From Fuerstiella marisgermanici (lineage in GTDB: Bacteria; Planctomycetota; Planctomycetia; Planctomycetales; Planctomycetaceae), in contig NZ_CP017641.1 in assembly GCF_001983935.1 (NCBI RefSeq), forward strand, positions 4,898,001 to 4,962,000: a stretch of DNA of 64,000 nucleotides. The letters are read 5' to 3'. Shown piece by piece: positions 8,288-16,876 of the stretch (position 1 is its first letter; each line of letters begins with the position of its first letter). A program made the translations under genes and the position numbers. Below the pieces are notes generated by a model. That model did no database searches and had not been told where the DNA came from. It saw only the letters and a list, made by a program, of their open reading frames with translations.

Positions 8288-9310
8288 ATGTCACACGATC
8301 ATTCTTCACAGAACGGGAACAACAGCAACTCGGACGAACAACGCAGTAACAACCAACCCACGAAGTCGCTCCGCGAACGGATGTCGCAGGATCTGCAGTT
8401 GCGGGGTATGGCGCAACGGACTCATGATGGCTACCTTCGCGAAGTTCGCAAGCTGGCCGGTCATTACCACACGCCGCCGGATCAGCTTTCCGAACAACAG
8501 GTCGCCGACTATCTGTTGTACCTGATCAACGACTGCGAGTTCGCTCCGGGTTCGCTGCGAGTCGCTTACAGTGGGCTCAAATTCTTCTACAAGTACACCG
8601 AACCGCGTGACTGGAAAGTGCTCACGAAGCTGCGTATTCCGAAACAGAAAACGCTGCCGGATGTGCTGTCCATCGACGAAGTTCACCGACTGATCGCCGC
8701 CGTGCGGCAGCCGCGCAATCGAGCCTACTTCTGGGCCACCTATACGCTCGGCCTGCGGATGAGCGAAGCGCTGAGTCTGCAGATCGGCGACATCGATGCC
8801 GAACGCATGCTGGTGCATGTGCATCGTGGCAAGGGCGCGAAGGATCGCTTCGTGACGTTGCCGCATTCGACGCTGCATGTGCTGCGCAGTTACTGGAAGA
8901 CGCATCGCAATCCAACGCTGCTGTTTCCGCAGATCGGACGCACGAAGAAAGAGGGCCCGACGACGTCGCGGCCGATGGATCCGTCGACCGTGCAAGGCTG
9001 CATCAAGGATGTGGTCAGCGAGCTCGGCTTCACCAAGCAGGTTTCGATCCACACGCTGCGGCACAGCATCGCCACGCATCTGTTTGAGGCCGGCGTGTCG
9101 CTGCGCTGGATTCAGAAGTTCCTTGGCCATAAGAACCTGCAGACGACGCTGGTCTACCTGCATCTGACGGATCCGAAGGAAGAAGACGGTCGCAAGACTC
9201 ACGACGATATCGCCGACGCGGGAACATTGTTCGACAACATGTTTCCGCCGCCCGGCGAACCACCTATCGGTCCTGACAACGATCCGCACCGAAATCGCAA
9301 GCCGCGATAG
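8288..9310 (+). CDS. Tyrosine recombinase (phage-integrase family) of the IS91-type unit
   Basis: 340 residues from the ATG at 8288, chosen because AGGGAGA sits 7-8 bases upstream; the in-frame ATG at 8240 lacks a ribosome site. Residues 35-125 form a SAM-like core-binding domain (MAQRTHDGYLREVRKLAGHY). The catalytic domain shows Arg in TLGLRMSEALSL, Lys in GKGAKDRFVTLP, the HTLRHSIATHL (H-x-x-R) box, LGHKNLQTTLVYLHL with the nucleophilic Tyr, and a short acidic/polar tail. All catalytic residues are present. The stop codon abuts the transposase ATG (TAGATG), implying translational coupling. Tyrosine recombinases next to IS91-family transposases occur elsewhere and are thought to act in the same transposon; their precise role is not settled. 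Confidence 0.9.
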   Translation: MSHDHSSQNGNNSNSDEQRSNNQPTKSLRERMSQDLQLRGMAQRTHDGYLREVRKLAGHYHTPPDQLSEQQVADYLLYLINDCEFAPGSLRVAYSGLKFFYKYTEPRDWKVLTKLRIPKQKTLPDVLSIDEVHRLIAAVRQPRNRAYFWATYTLGLRMSEALSLQIGDIDAERMLVHVHRGKGAKDRFVTLPHSTLHVLRSYWKTHRNPTLLFPQIGRTKKEGPTTSRPMDPSTVQGCIKDVVSELGFTKQVSIHTLRHSIATHLFEAGVSLRWIQKFLGHKNLQTTLVYLHLTDPKEEDGRKTHDDIADAGTLFDNMFPPPGEPPIGPDNDPHRNRKPR

Positions 9311-10528
9311 ATGCCGACCGTTGCCGACGTATTGCGGCAGCACGGGGACGACTATCTGAAACAGTTCGGCGAACGCATGCCGTTGCAGCACAAGCGCGTG
9401 CTGAGTTTCATATCAAAGTGTCGCACCGGAGAACTGGGCCATCTGCGATACGACTGCGGCGACTGCCAGCGAACTCACTGGGTGGGACGCAGTTGCAACA
9501 ACCGACACTGCCCGAACTGCCAGTCTGACAAGACGCAGAAGTGGCTCGCCGATCGTCTGTCCGAATTGCTGCCGGTGCCCTACTTTATGGTCACCTTCAC
9601 AGTGCCCGAAGCGCTGCGGAAGGTCGTGCGCGCTCACCAGGACGTGTGCTATCGAGCGTTGTTCGACTGTGGCAGTCAGACGATTCACGAACTGGCGTCT
9701 GGAAAGCGGTTCGTTGGCACGAAGCGGATGGGCTTCTTCGGAGTTCTGCACACGTGGGGGCGAGACTTCACGGTCTACAATCCGCACGTGCATTTCGTGG
9801 TGCCCGGCGGTGGTGTTTCGGAAGATGGTTCGCAGGAGCCAACGGCCACGCCTCGGCGCATGAAACGCACCAGGTCAAGCGGCTCGCCACGCCATGGTCC
9901 GCCGGGACCGCCCGGCTGGCAGCAGTGTCCGCCGAATTTTCTGCTGCCGGAGAAGGCCGCGTCCACAGTCTTCCCCGCGAAGTTTCGCGATGCGGTTCGA
10001 GCGGCGGGGATTGAGGACGAATTTCTGGCCGCTGATCCGCGTGCGTGGACTCGGCCGTGGGTGATGGATGTCGAAGCGGTGGGCGACGGACGCGGCGTGC
10101 TGAAGTATCTGGCTCCGTACGTTTACCGTGTGGCGATCAGTAACAACCGCATCGAGTCGATGAATGAGACTCACGTGACCTATCGCTACACGCCGTCGGG
10201 GAAGAAGTTTTCGAAGCGTCGCAAAGTTTCGGGGCAGGAGTTTGTGAGAGGCTTTTTGCAGCACGTGTTGCCGCCGAACTTTCACAGAATCCGCTACTAC
10301 GGTTTTTTGCACTCACACAGTTCGCTGAGTATCGACTATGTGCGGATGCTGGCGTGTTTCTACCTGGGCATGTGTTACATCCTGGCGAAGCGAGCCGTTG
10401 CGGAAGAACCACCGAAGCGGCCGATGGTGTGTCGTGAATGCGGCGGTGACCTGCATCTGGTGATGATCACCGATCACGTCGGCCGAGTCCTGTACGAACA
10501 CCCGCTGCCGTATCTCGATTCCGGATGA
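9311..10528 (+). CDS. IS91-family transposase
   Basis: 405 residues, starting directly at the recombinase stop. The N-terminal zinc-binding domain has CGDC and CNNRHCPNCQ (about residues 50-75). The HUH-type nickase core includes YNPHVHFVVPGGG (His-x-His) and the YLAPYVYRVAISNNRI region that normally carries the catalytic tyrosine. A C-terminal CRECGGDL pair suggests a second zinc site. Between VSEDGSQ and WQQCPPNF lies an in-frame insertion of about 27 residues rich in Pro, Arg and Gly that breaks a normally compact segment; it may be natural in this subfamily or reflect damage. Otherwise the protein is full length for the family. Confidence 0.9.
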   Translation: MPTVADVLRQHGDDYLKQFGERMPLQHKRVLSFISKCRTGELGHLRYDCGDCQRTHWVGRSCNNRHCPNCQSDKTQKWLADRLSELLPVPYFMVTFTVPEALRKVVRAHQDVCYRALFDCGSQTIHELASGKRFVGTKRMGFFGVLHTWGRDFTVYNPHVHFVVPGGGVSEDGSQEPTATPRRMKRTRSSGSPRHGPPGPPGWQQCPPNFLLPEKAASTVFPAKFRDAVRAAGIEDEFLAADPRAWTRPWVMDVEAVGDGRGVLKYLAPYVYRVAISNNRIESMNETHVTYRYTPSGKKFSKRRKVSGQEFVRGFLQHVLPPNFHRIRYYGFLHSHSSLSIDYVRMLACFYLGMCYILAKRAVAEEPPKRPMVCRECGGDLHLVMITDHVGRVLYEHPLPYLDSG

Positions 10529-10817
10529 TGACGTTGTCACACCGAACGAAGCCGAGTCTTCGAAGCCTGTCGAAACGACAGGACGCCTGAGCCAATCGAT
10601 CACGTAACCGTGGAGCAACCGAGTCTCTTAACGCTGCGCGGTGAGTAAATTCTGCACGAAACGAAGCAGAAAAACTCAGCCTTTCGCACCCAGCCGGGCT
10701 CCTTGAACAAAGCGTTTGAGCTTCGGCTCGACCAACCTGCATCGCCACCAACTCAAACAACAACATCAACCCCGCGACCAACCCGCCAACTACCATCGCC
10801 GCGAAGTCAAACGCTCA
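10529..10817. other. 3' flank of the IS91-type unit
   Basis: 289 bp without a gene. It contains the perfect 7-bp hairpin CCTGTCG-AAA-CGACAGG (10566-10582) and, further on, CCTTGAAC (10702-10709), which includes the CTTG and GAAC tetranucleotides seen at IS91 target sites. The element could therefore end near either position. Confidence 0.4.
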
Positions 10818-11426
10818 TTAGTTATCCGACTCACTCGGTCTCTGTGACGTTAGGATCAAGTCGCCCGTACCTGTACGAAACAATTCTGCACTGTGTTCGC
10901 GGATGACGTGCTGCAATTGCTCAGACGTGCCAGTAAAGACCAATTGATTGTCACTGTCAACGAATGGCAGGCCGTCAGCCTCAAGGACCTGTCTGAATCG
11001 TGAACTGTCGCAAGCTGTCAGGCGAATCTGTTGATCGACGAATGTGCAGAGCGTGAAAAAGTGTGGGCGCAGTGTTGTTCCTGCGATCGCTGCATCGCGA
11101 ATTCTTGGGTGCTGCAGATCGACGTAGAGGGAATCGCCAATCTTGATCAGTGTGCAGGTGAACGATATTGCCGCATCCTCTCGTCGGACGGTCATCGTGA
11201 AGCGTGAACCGCTCTCACTTGAGATTGTTGCAACGACGCCGTCGAGTGAACCGAAGGAGATTGTTGGCCGACGTGTTGTCTTTGGTTTAGCGGAATTAAG
11301 ATGCCACTCGCCGACGACACGATCGGTCAGTACGGTCTCACCGTCTCCAGTGAGCGGAACCAGTGAAGATGGCTGGCTCGCACATCCCGCAACAATCAGC
11401 GGCAACAAATAGACGACCTGTCGCAT
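10818..11426 (-). CDS. Lipoprotein of unknown function
   Basis: 202 residues beginning MRQVVYLLPLIVAGCASQ, a signal peptide with lipobox IVAGC, so the protein should be lipid-anchored outside the inner membrane. The mature part starts with a polar linker and then has alternating hydrophobic strands (VVGEWHLNS, SRFTMTVRREDAAISF, DSLYVDLQHP), suggesting a small beta-sheet domain. The WHL and DLQ patterns recall lipocalin-like or surface-bound DUF families, but no family is assigned. It stands alone between the IS91-type unit and a decayed gene. Confidence 0.7.
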   Translation of the reverse strand: MRQVVYLLPLIVAGCASQPSSLVPLTGDGETVLTDRVVGEWHLNSAKPKTTRRPTISFGSLDGVVATISSESGSRFTMTVRREDAAISFTCTLIKIGDSLYVDLQHPRIRDAAIAGTTLRPHFFTLCTFVDQQIRLTACDSSRFRQVLEADGLPFVDSDNQLVFTGTSEQLQHVIREHSAELFRTGTGDLILTSQRPSESDN

Positions 11427-11651
11427 CGAGCACCTCCGTGAGACTTCGGATTGTCGGATAACGATAAATAATTCACCCGGCGTTTTCTGGCGATGATGCG
11501 CAATCGCCGGGCTATTTCCAGACTGAGTTGAGTTTCTCGTGTTTTATGCCCACGTGCAAGCGGCGCGGCGGAGTTGCTGATAAAATCTATCCGCCAAACT
11601 TTGCCCGAAGGCACGGACGACTGTCTATGGCACCGGCCCACAAGATCCTTT
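11427..11651. other. Intergenic spacer
   Basis: 225 bp between the lipoprotein start and the end of the decayed gene. It should hold the lipoprotein promoter. No clear box or hairpin was recognised. Confidence 0.4.
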
Positions 11652-12291
11652 TCAAGGTTCCTCGACCGGCGGTGTTGCCTCTGGACCTCGACCCAGATCG
11701 CGGATGATGCGGGCTTCTTTCGAGGCGTTGCCGAGGGCGTCGCCTTCCGATGTGACTCGGAAGCGGGGGATGCTACGGTCCATTTTGGTGAGGTGCTGTG
11801 AGACCTCCCGGAAGAGTGGTCTCAGCACCGCCGTTTGAGATTTCCGGTTGGCAATCGCACTCTGCGGAGCGGCAATCACTTCGGCGTAGTCGTTGATCAC
11901 TTTTTCCAGTTCGTCCGCGTCCGCCGTCGACAGGCCGTAGGTTTCCAGAGTCGCTTCATCGGCGGAAAGAGCGGAACGCTAGCGGGACAGGACGGTTCTT
12001 GAACGGGACAGCAATGAGGCGTCTCGCAGGCCGCGCCAGCCGGATCGACTCGGATCGACTCGGGGCGACTTTAGTGGCGGCGTCTTCCTGTTCGGCGTCG
12101 TAGAAGCAGTCGGCCAGCGACTGGCCCATTTCATAGACGACGGTTTCCAGCTCGTCTTCCTCACGAGCCCTCCGGTCGGCTCGCCCCGTGATGTCGGTTT
12201 CCTGCTGCTGAGCCAGTTCTCGCAAAGCCGTCAACGAATAATTCGGACGACCGACGGCGGCATCGATGGCGTCAAGCAGGTATTGTCACGG
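11652..12291 (-). pseudogene. Decayed gene for a small helical protein, split by a GC-rich insertion
   Basis: Two minus-strand pieces in different frames look like parts of one protein. The upstream piece (about 12291-12070) reads LLDAIDAAVGRPNYSLTALR, then RAREEDELETVVYEMGQSLADCFYDAEQEDAATKV. The downstream piece (about 11990-11652) reads LSADEATLETYGLSTADADELEKV, then NRKSQTAVLRPLFREVSQHL and ends at a stop. They are separated by about 95 bp (11975-12068) that contain tandem GGATCGACTC repeats and REP-like GCGGGACAGGACGG motifs and shift the frame. No start codon is evident at the 5' end, so the N-terminus is also lost. The intact protein family was not recognised. Confidence 0.5.
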
Positions 12292-12753
12292 TGTCGCCTC
12301 GCTTCGGTTGAAGTGCATGAGACGTGCGAGATATAAGTCGATGGTGTGGCGAATTTGGCGAGGGCAGGCAGATTCGGGGCCGCAATCGGCACTCCCCTGA
12401 TCGGTCGGCTGAACGCCGATGAACTACGACCCTGCCGTGGCACGGGAGGGCAAAAACGCAAGTTGTTCGCAAGAACTGAAGAAGCGAAACCCGGATACCG
12501 CTCCATGAATACATCACTTGAGACGGATCGTTCGATATTGCAGTACTGCAGCATCCGGCAAGTCGTTTTTCGTGTGCAGTTCTGTACCGAACCGAAGGCT
12601 GTGAATCTATTTTGCCGCACGCCAGCTATCGCAGCCAACAGCAGCTTAGTTTCCACAATCGTTGGCGTGTGTTAAGTTCCAACGCCTTCCGTTTGCAACA
12701 CTCGTAAAGCGGCGTCGATCGACGAATCTGCTGGTGAACCGGACCGACTACCT
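12292..12753. other. Intergenic region upstream of the glycosyltransferase
   Basis: About 460 bp without a supported gene. A 141-residue minus-strand frame crosses it but lacks coding character and overlaps the decayed gene. The glycosyltransferase promoter should lie here; none was identified. Confidence 0.4.
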
Positions 12754-13920
12754 ATGAGAACCGCCCATATCATTACTCGATTGATTATCGGTGGTGCTCA
12801 GGAAAATACGCTGTTCAACGTTGACGATCAGCACCACATTCATGGCGATGAAGTGTGCCTGATCACGGGACCGGGACTCGGACCGGAAGGCACTCTCGAA
12901 AAGCGTGCGATCGATCGAGGGCTGGACCTGCGTTTGCTGCCGGAGATGCATCGCAGTCTGCACCCATGGCGTGACTACAAGTGTTATCGAGCACTCAAAA
13001 CGCTGCTACGTGAATTCAAGCCGGACATCGTTCACACGCACAGTTCCAAAGGCGGCATCCTCGGTCGGCGAGCGGCATTCTCACTGGGATTGCCGAGCGT
13101 TCACAGCATTCACGGAGCGTCGTTCCATTTCGGCCAGCCAAAGATTCTGTTCAACGCCTACCGGATGGCCGAACGAATGGCGGACAAGTGGTGCCAACAC
13201 TTCATCACTGTCTGCGACAATATGGCGACCCAATACCTGGACGCCGGCATTGGCACGCCTGACAAATTCACCACCGCCTACAGCGGCATGGATGTCGACA
13301 AGTTTCTGAATCCGCTGCGTTCACGTGAACAGGTGCGAGCTGAGTTTGGCCTAACAGACCAGCACGTCGTGGTCGGTAAGATTGCGAGGCTGTTTAACCT
13401 GAAGGGCCACGAATACCTGATTGAGGCGGCTCCCAAAATCGTGGAAGCCGTGCCCACCGTGCGATTCCTGTTGGTTGGCGACGGCATCCTGAAGGAACAG
13501 TCTCAGCAGCGCATTGCCGAACTTGGCCTGACGGAGCACTTCATCTTTGTCGGGCTGGTGCCGCCCGATGAGGTTTCCAGCTACATCCATGCGATGGATA
13601 TGGTGGTCCACACGAGTGTCTGGGAAGGACTTGCCCGAGTTCTGCCTCAGGCCCTGATCTGCGGCAAGCCCATCGTGAGTTACGACATCGACGGTGCGCC
13701 GGAAGTCTGCATCGACAACGAAACCGGATTTTTGGTCCCAGCTCGCAGCATCGAAGAACTTGCCCAAGCCATCGCGCGATTAGCGTCCGATGGCGACCTG
13801 CGGAAGCAGTTTGGCGAAACCGGACGGGCCCGATTCACTCAGCCTTTTCGCCATGAAGTCATGACCGAGCAGATTCGGGACGTGTACCGAAAGGTGCTGG
13901 ACGATTATCACAGCGCATAG
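12754..13920 (+). CDS. Glycosyltransferase family 4 (GT-B)
   Basis: 388 residues. The N-terminal Rossmann-like domain starts MRTAHIITRLIIGGAQENT, with the GGAQ loop typical of acceptor-side GT4 enzymes, and contains IVHTHSSKGGILGR. The C-terminal nucleotide-sugar domain has IARLFNLKGHEYLIEA (GT4 core block), VGDGILKEQ and SVWEGLARVLPQALICGKPI followed by VSYDIDGAPEVC, the conserved E-x7-E-like donor site (first Glu in WEGL). The enzyme should transfer a sugar from a nucleotide donor at the cytoplasmic face of the membrane, for example in exopolysaccharide or lipid-glycan synthesis. Donor and acceptor cannot be read from the sequence. No other polysaccharide genes are adjacent. Confidence 0.88.
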   Translation: MRTAHIITRLIIGGAQENTLFNVDDQHHIHGDEVCLITGPGLGPEGTLEKRAIDRGLDLRLLPEMHRSLHPWRDYKCYRALKTLLREFKPDIVHTHSSKGGILGRRAAFSLGLPSVHSIHGASFHFGQPKILFNAYRMAERMADKWCQHFITVCDNMATQYLDAGIGTPDKFTTAYSGMDVDKFLNPLRSREQVRAEFGLTDQHVVVGKIARLFNLKGHEYLIEAAPKIVEAVPTVRFLLVGDGILKEQSQQRIAELGLTEHFIFVGLVPPDEVSSYIHAMDMVVHTSVWEGLARVLPQALICGKPIVSYDIDGAPEVCIDNETGFLVPARSIEELAQAIARLASDGDLRKQFGETGRARFTQPFRHEVMTEQIRDVYRKVLDDYHSA

Positions 13921-13948
13921 AAAAACCGCAGCTCTTCGCAAACTGCGG
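13921..13948 (-). terminator. Rho-independent terminator of rpsT
   Basis: On the minus strand CCGCAG (13948-13943), an 11-base loop and CTGCGG (13931-13926) are followed by TTTTT (13925-13921). It sits about 80 bp after the rpsT stop. The same stem may also reduce plus-strand read-through from the glycosyltransferase gene. Confidence 0.75.
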
Positions 13949-14029
13949 CTTCAATGTTTATTTCTGGTCAGCTGCGGTGATTCGCTGCTTTCAGCGCACG
14001 AACCTGCCGATTTCAGCCTGCAGGAACTG

Positions 14030-14299
14030 CTATGCGCAGGTCTTTTTCTTCAGCTTCGCCAGTCGTGACTTCGTGCGAGATGCTGTGTTTGAGTGAATCA
14101 GATTCTTCGCGGCTGCCTGGTCCAGTGCTTTCGCGACCTGAGACAATCGCTTGTCAGCCTCTTCGCGAGACGGACTTTCATCCATCAGATTCAGGAAGCC
14201 TCGAACGGTCGTCCGCAGCTCAGAACGTTGAGCACGATTCCGGATTCGACGTGCGGAACTTTGACGAAGATACTTTTTGGCAGCGCTTGTATTTGGCAT
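14030..14299 (-). CDS. rpsT: 30S ribosomal protein S20
   Basis: 89 residues from the ATG at 14299 (MPNTSAAKKYLRQSS). Upstream in-frame codons to 14356 would add a non-conserved tail and are rejected. The protein is basic and helical throughout: RRIRNRAQRSELRTTVRGFL, a central acidic helix, then AAAKNLIHSNTASRTKSRLA and the Lys-rich end KLKKKTCA. These match S20, which binds 16S rRNA helices early in small-subunit assembly. Length is normal for the family. It is transcribed alone, with a downstream terminator at 13921-13948. Confidence 0.93.
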   Translation of the reverse strand: MPNTSAAKKYLRQSSARRIRNRAQRSELRTTVRGFLNLMDESPSREEADKRLSQVAKALDQAAAKNLIHSNTASRTKSRLAKLKKKTCA

Positions 14300-14313
14300 T
14301 GACGATTGTCGTA

Positions 14314-14346
14314 AGTATAGACCATGTTTAGGTTTAGGCTTGTCAA
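14314..14346 (-). promoter_or_regulatory. Possible rpsT promoter
   Basis: On the minus strand TTGACA (14346-14341) is followed after 21 bases by TATACT (14319-14314), 14 bases before the rpsT ATG. Both boxes match the sigma-70 consensus well, but the spacing is longer than the usual 16-18 bases, so this is tentative. Confidence 0.3.
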
Positions 14347-14466
14347 CCACCAACACGCGGGCGGGGCAATCCTTCAGAAGCGTCGCAGGCTACTTCAGAA
14401 AGCCGCGAGTTTCCACCCTGATCGGCCAAATGCCCCGGAAACTGGACGGAATTCGCAAGGGAAAGA

Positions 14467-15216
14467 CTATCCGGAAACCGACTGAGGATTCGGATTGCCG
14501 CCGGAACGGAGAATTAGGTCCGCTTTCCGCACAACGGAGTCCGGAACTCCCGAACTTCGCATATGAGAAACCGTCCGATCAATGTCGTATTCGACTCGAC
14601 GAATTTCGACTTCCCCGTCTTCAATGACCGCATAGGAAGCTCGCGGATCGCCGTCTCGCGGCTGGCCAACGCTGCCCGGATTGATCACGCGACAGCCGTC
14701 CAGTTGCAGATCCACGGGAATATGAGTGTGGCCGACACAGACGAAATCCACGTCCACATGAGCCAGCCTGGCCTGCCATTGAGTTTTCGCGTCCGCCTGG
14801 TCTGAGCTGCGTTCGCCCTCGCGGCCGTTTGCAATGTATTCGTCCATGGGGTCTCTCGGTGTCGCATGCACCAGCAGAAAAGAATGATCACCGATCGTGA
14901 TGTGTTGCGTCACGGGTAACTGAGCCAGCCAGGTCAGGTGTTTGTCGTTGAGCTGCTCGAAATGAAGCGGACGCATGGAGGAAGCCATCTGGCGAAACGT
15001 TCCGCCAAGAGTCACTGAGACTCGCTGAGCGACGGAATGATCGTGGTTACCACGCACACAGTACGACGCATTCTGCTGAACCCAGTCGATGCACGCCGCC
15101 GGTTCCGTCGCGTAATCGACGGCATCGCCCAAAAAGATGCACTGATCAAAGGACTCATCGATCGCCGACAACGCGGGCCAGTTAGAATGAATGTCAGCGA
15201 TCAGCAAAATCTTCAT
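14467..15216 (-). CDS. Calcineurin-like metallophosphoesterase (YfcE/MJ0936 type)
   Basis: 249 residues. The five metal-binding blocks are in order: DIHSNWPAL (D-x-H), LGDAVDYAT (GD-x2-D), RGNHDHS (GNHD), LLVHATP (H) and GHTHIPVDL (GHTH). NPGSVGQPRDGDP is the usual signature of small phosphodiesterases of this group. It should be a cytoplasmic dimetal enzyme that cleaves phosphodiester bonds; the substrate (cyclic nucleotide, other diester or protein phosphate) is unknown. A TxSS-type polar tail ends the protein. It is co-directional with the sulfatase gene 38 bp upstream, so the two may share a transcript. Confidence 0.87.
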   Translation of the reverse strand: MKILLIADIHSNWPALSAIDESFDQCIFLGDAVDYATEPAACIDWVQQNASYCVRGNHDHSVAQRVSVTLGGTFRQMASSMRPLHFEQLNDKHLTWLAQLPVTQHITIGDHSFLLVHATPRDPMDEYIANGREGERSSDQADAKTQWQARLAHVDVDFVCVGHTHIPVDLQLDGCRVINPGSVGQPRDGDPRASYAVIEDGEVEIRRVEYDIDRTVSHMRSSGVPDSVVRKADLILRSGGNPNPQSVSG

Positions 15217-15254
15217 GGTGCTTATCTTAGGCTGCGAATAAGACGATGGCCGGG

Positions 15255-16709
15255 CTACCGCTGCGGCACGCGGCGCTTATTGTCGTACGTATTCTGAGTC
15301 AGCCCCTTCGGCGGAATCCGGTGCTGCGCAATCCGCTCTCGAAGTTGTCCGGACAACTCCGCGATTGTCTTCTGGTGAGCTTCCGACGACGCGAGGTTCT
15401 TCATTTCGGCGGCATCGTTCGAATGATCATACAACTCGACACCCACCTTTCCGTCGTCACCCCATTCGGTATAGCGGTAGCGGTCCGTCCTCAGACTGTA
15501 GCCGTTTTCGTACTGAGTGAACGCCGATTTGCGGGCCGTGGCGGCTGGATCTTTTAACGCCGGTAGCAGGCTAACCCCTGCAAGGAATCCAGGAGCCTTC
15601 AACCCCGATAGTTCCGCCAACGTGGGGTAGAAGTCGACCATTTCGGCAAACGACTTCGTTACGGTGCCCGTTGCGGTGATTCCGGGGCCGGCCATGATCA
15701 AGGGCACTCGAGCCGCGTTTTCGAACAGAGTTGTCTTCTGATAATGGCCGTGCTCACCCATGTGATAGCCGTGATCGCTGGTGAACACGATAATGGTATT
15801 GTCCGTCAGGCCAGCCGCATCCAATGAATCCAGCACTCGGCCAAGTTGAGCGTCCGCAAACGTAATCGATGCGTAGTACGCCTGAATGGCTTTTCTGGCG
15901 AGCTCCGGCTTCAGGTTGTTTTGCTTCTTGCGCGTAAGCGACTTCCGGGCTGGGGCGGGAATGGTCTTCAGGTAGCCTTCGGGAACTGCAGGCACCTGAA
16001 TTTTGTCTCGCGGGTACATGTCGAAGTACTTCTTCGGCGCGACATAGGGCGTGTGAGGTCGGTACAGACCAACAGCCAGGAAGAACGGCGTGCCGTTTTT
16101 CGCGAATCGCTTCAGCACCTTGTCTGCTTCCAGCGCGGCGATGCCATCGGTTTGTTCGTCGTCGGTTCCGTCAGCAGCCAGCCAGCTAAGAGTGCCGCCG
16201 AATGAACCTGGAATCAGGCTGAAGATTTTGTCTTCGTCATGAACGTCGCGGCCTTCCGGATTGATGGTGTTGTTCCACGAATAAGGATCATCGTGGCCCG
16301 ACGTACCAATGTGCTTTGGCACGTTGTAGTGATAGATCTTCCCAATGCGGGTCGCCATGTAACCGGCGTCGCGATACATCTGCGACATCGTGTTGACGTT
16401 CGGCAGGTGCTCGCGAATGTAGATCGAATTCCGCCGCACCAGAGTCTGGTCGGGATACAGACCACACATGAAGGATGCTCGACTTGGCCCACAAAGCGGA
16501 TACTGACAATACGCTCGTTCAAACCGCACACCGCGTGCCGCAAGTCGATCGATGTTGGGCGTCTTCACCAGCGGATGGTCGTAGCAACCGATGTCGCAGT
16601 TCAGGTCGTCGCAAATCAGGAACAGCACGTTCGGCTTTTCTGCGGCGGTCGTAAGTGTTGCCGGCAGGCACAAAAAGCAGATCGCAACGGCCAAGACGAT
16701 GTGTCGCAT
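15255..16709 (-). CDS. Secreted sulfatase (iduronate-2-sulfatase-like)
   Basis: 484 residues from the ATG at 16709 (MRHIVLAVAICFLCLPATL), which gives a clean signal peptide and has GGAAAG seven bases upstream; the longer frame to 16808 has no signal sequence. The alkaline-phosphatase-type fold starts KPNVLFLICDDLNCDIGCYD with metal-binding Asp pairs. The formylglycine motif is CGPSR in QYPLCGPSRASFMCGLYPD. FTSDHGYHMGEHGHYQKTTL carries the second metal and sulfate site. The layout follows iduronate-2-sulfatase-like members of sulfatase family S1, which cleave sulfate esters from sulfated polysaccharides. Activation needs a formylglycine-generating enzyme, which is not in this window. The real substrate is unknown. 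Confidence 0.9.
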   Translation of the reverse strand: MRHIVLAVAICFLCLPATLTTAAEKPNVLFLICDDLNCDIGCYDHPLVKTPNIDRLAARGVRFERAYCQYPLCGPSRASFMCGLYPDQTLVRRNSIYIREHLPNVNTMSQMYRDAGYMATRIGKIYHYNVPKHIGTSGHDDPYSWNNTINPEGRDVHDEDKIFSLIPGSFGGTLSWLAADGTDDEQTDGIAALEADKVLKRFAKNGTPFFLAVGLYRPHTPYVAPKKYFDMYPRDKIQVPAVPEGYLKTIPAPARKSLTRKKQNNLKPELARKAIQAYYASITFADAQLGRVLDSLDAAGLTDNTIIVFTSDHGYHMGEHGHYQKTTLFENAARVPLIMAGPGITATGTVTKSFAEMVDFYPTLAELSGLKAPGFLAGVSLLPALKDPAATARKSAFTQYENGYSLRTDRYRYTEWGDDGKVGVELYDHSNDAAEMKNLASSEAHQKTIAELSGQLRERIAQHRIPPKGLTQNTYDNKRRVPQR

Positions 16710-16876
16710 ATTTGACTTTCCGAAAAATTGAACCGCAGGACACAACTCAAGCAACCCTGTTTTGAAAATTCCGCGCAAACAGCGTACAACACTACAACCG
16801 CAGGGCAAGTCACGGATGCGATTTCAGCTGTGCGGGCCCCCTCGGTTTGATCAACAAGATGCCAGGAGAAGCTGCC

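Larger units (their letters stand above)
8237..10582 (+). mobile_element. IS91-type element carrying a tyrosine recombinase, approximate extent
   Basis: Two abutting genes, a tyrosine recombinase (8288-9310) and an IS91-family transposase (9311-10528), form one unit. The transposase family moves by single-strand rolling-circle transfer and targets GTTC/CTTG-type tetranucleotides. CTTG occurs at 8237-8240, and a perfect hairpin CCTGTCG-AAA-CGACAGG lies at 10566-10582, where a terminal hairpin would be expected. Neither end could be confirmed, because IS91 elements make no target duplication. Confidence 0.5.

Noticed and set aside
10566-10582. Hairpin CCTGTCG-AAA-CGACAGG as a Rho-independent terminator
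   Set aside because: No T-run follows on either strand; an IS91-type terminal hairpin fits the position better.
12231-12656. 141-residue minus-strand frame
   Set aside because: No ribosome site or recognisable domain; it overlaps the decayed gene and has the look of an accidental frame.
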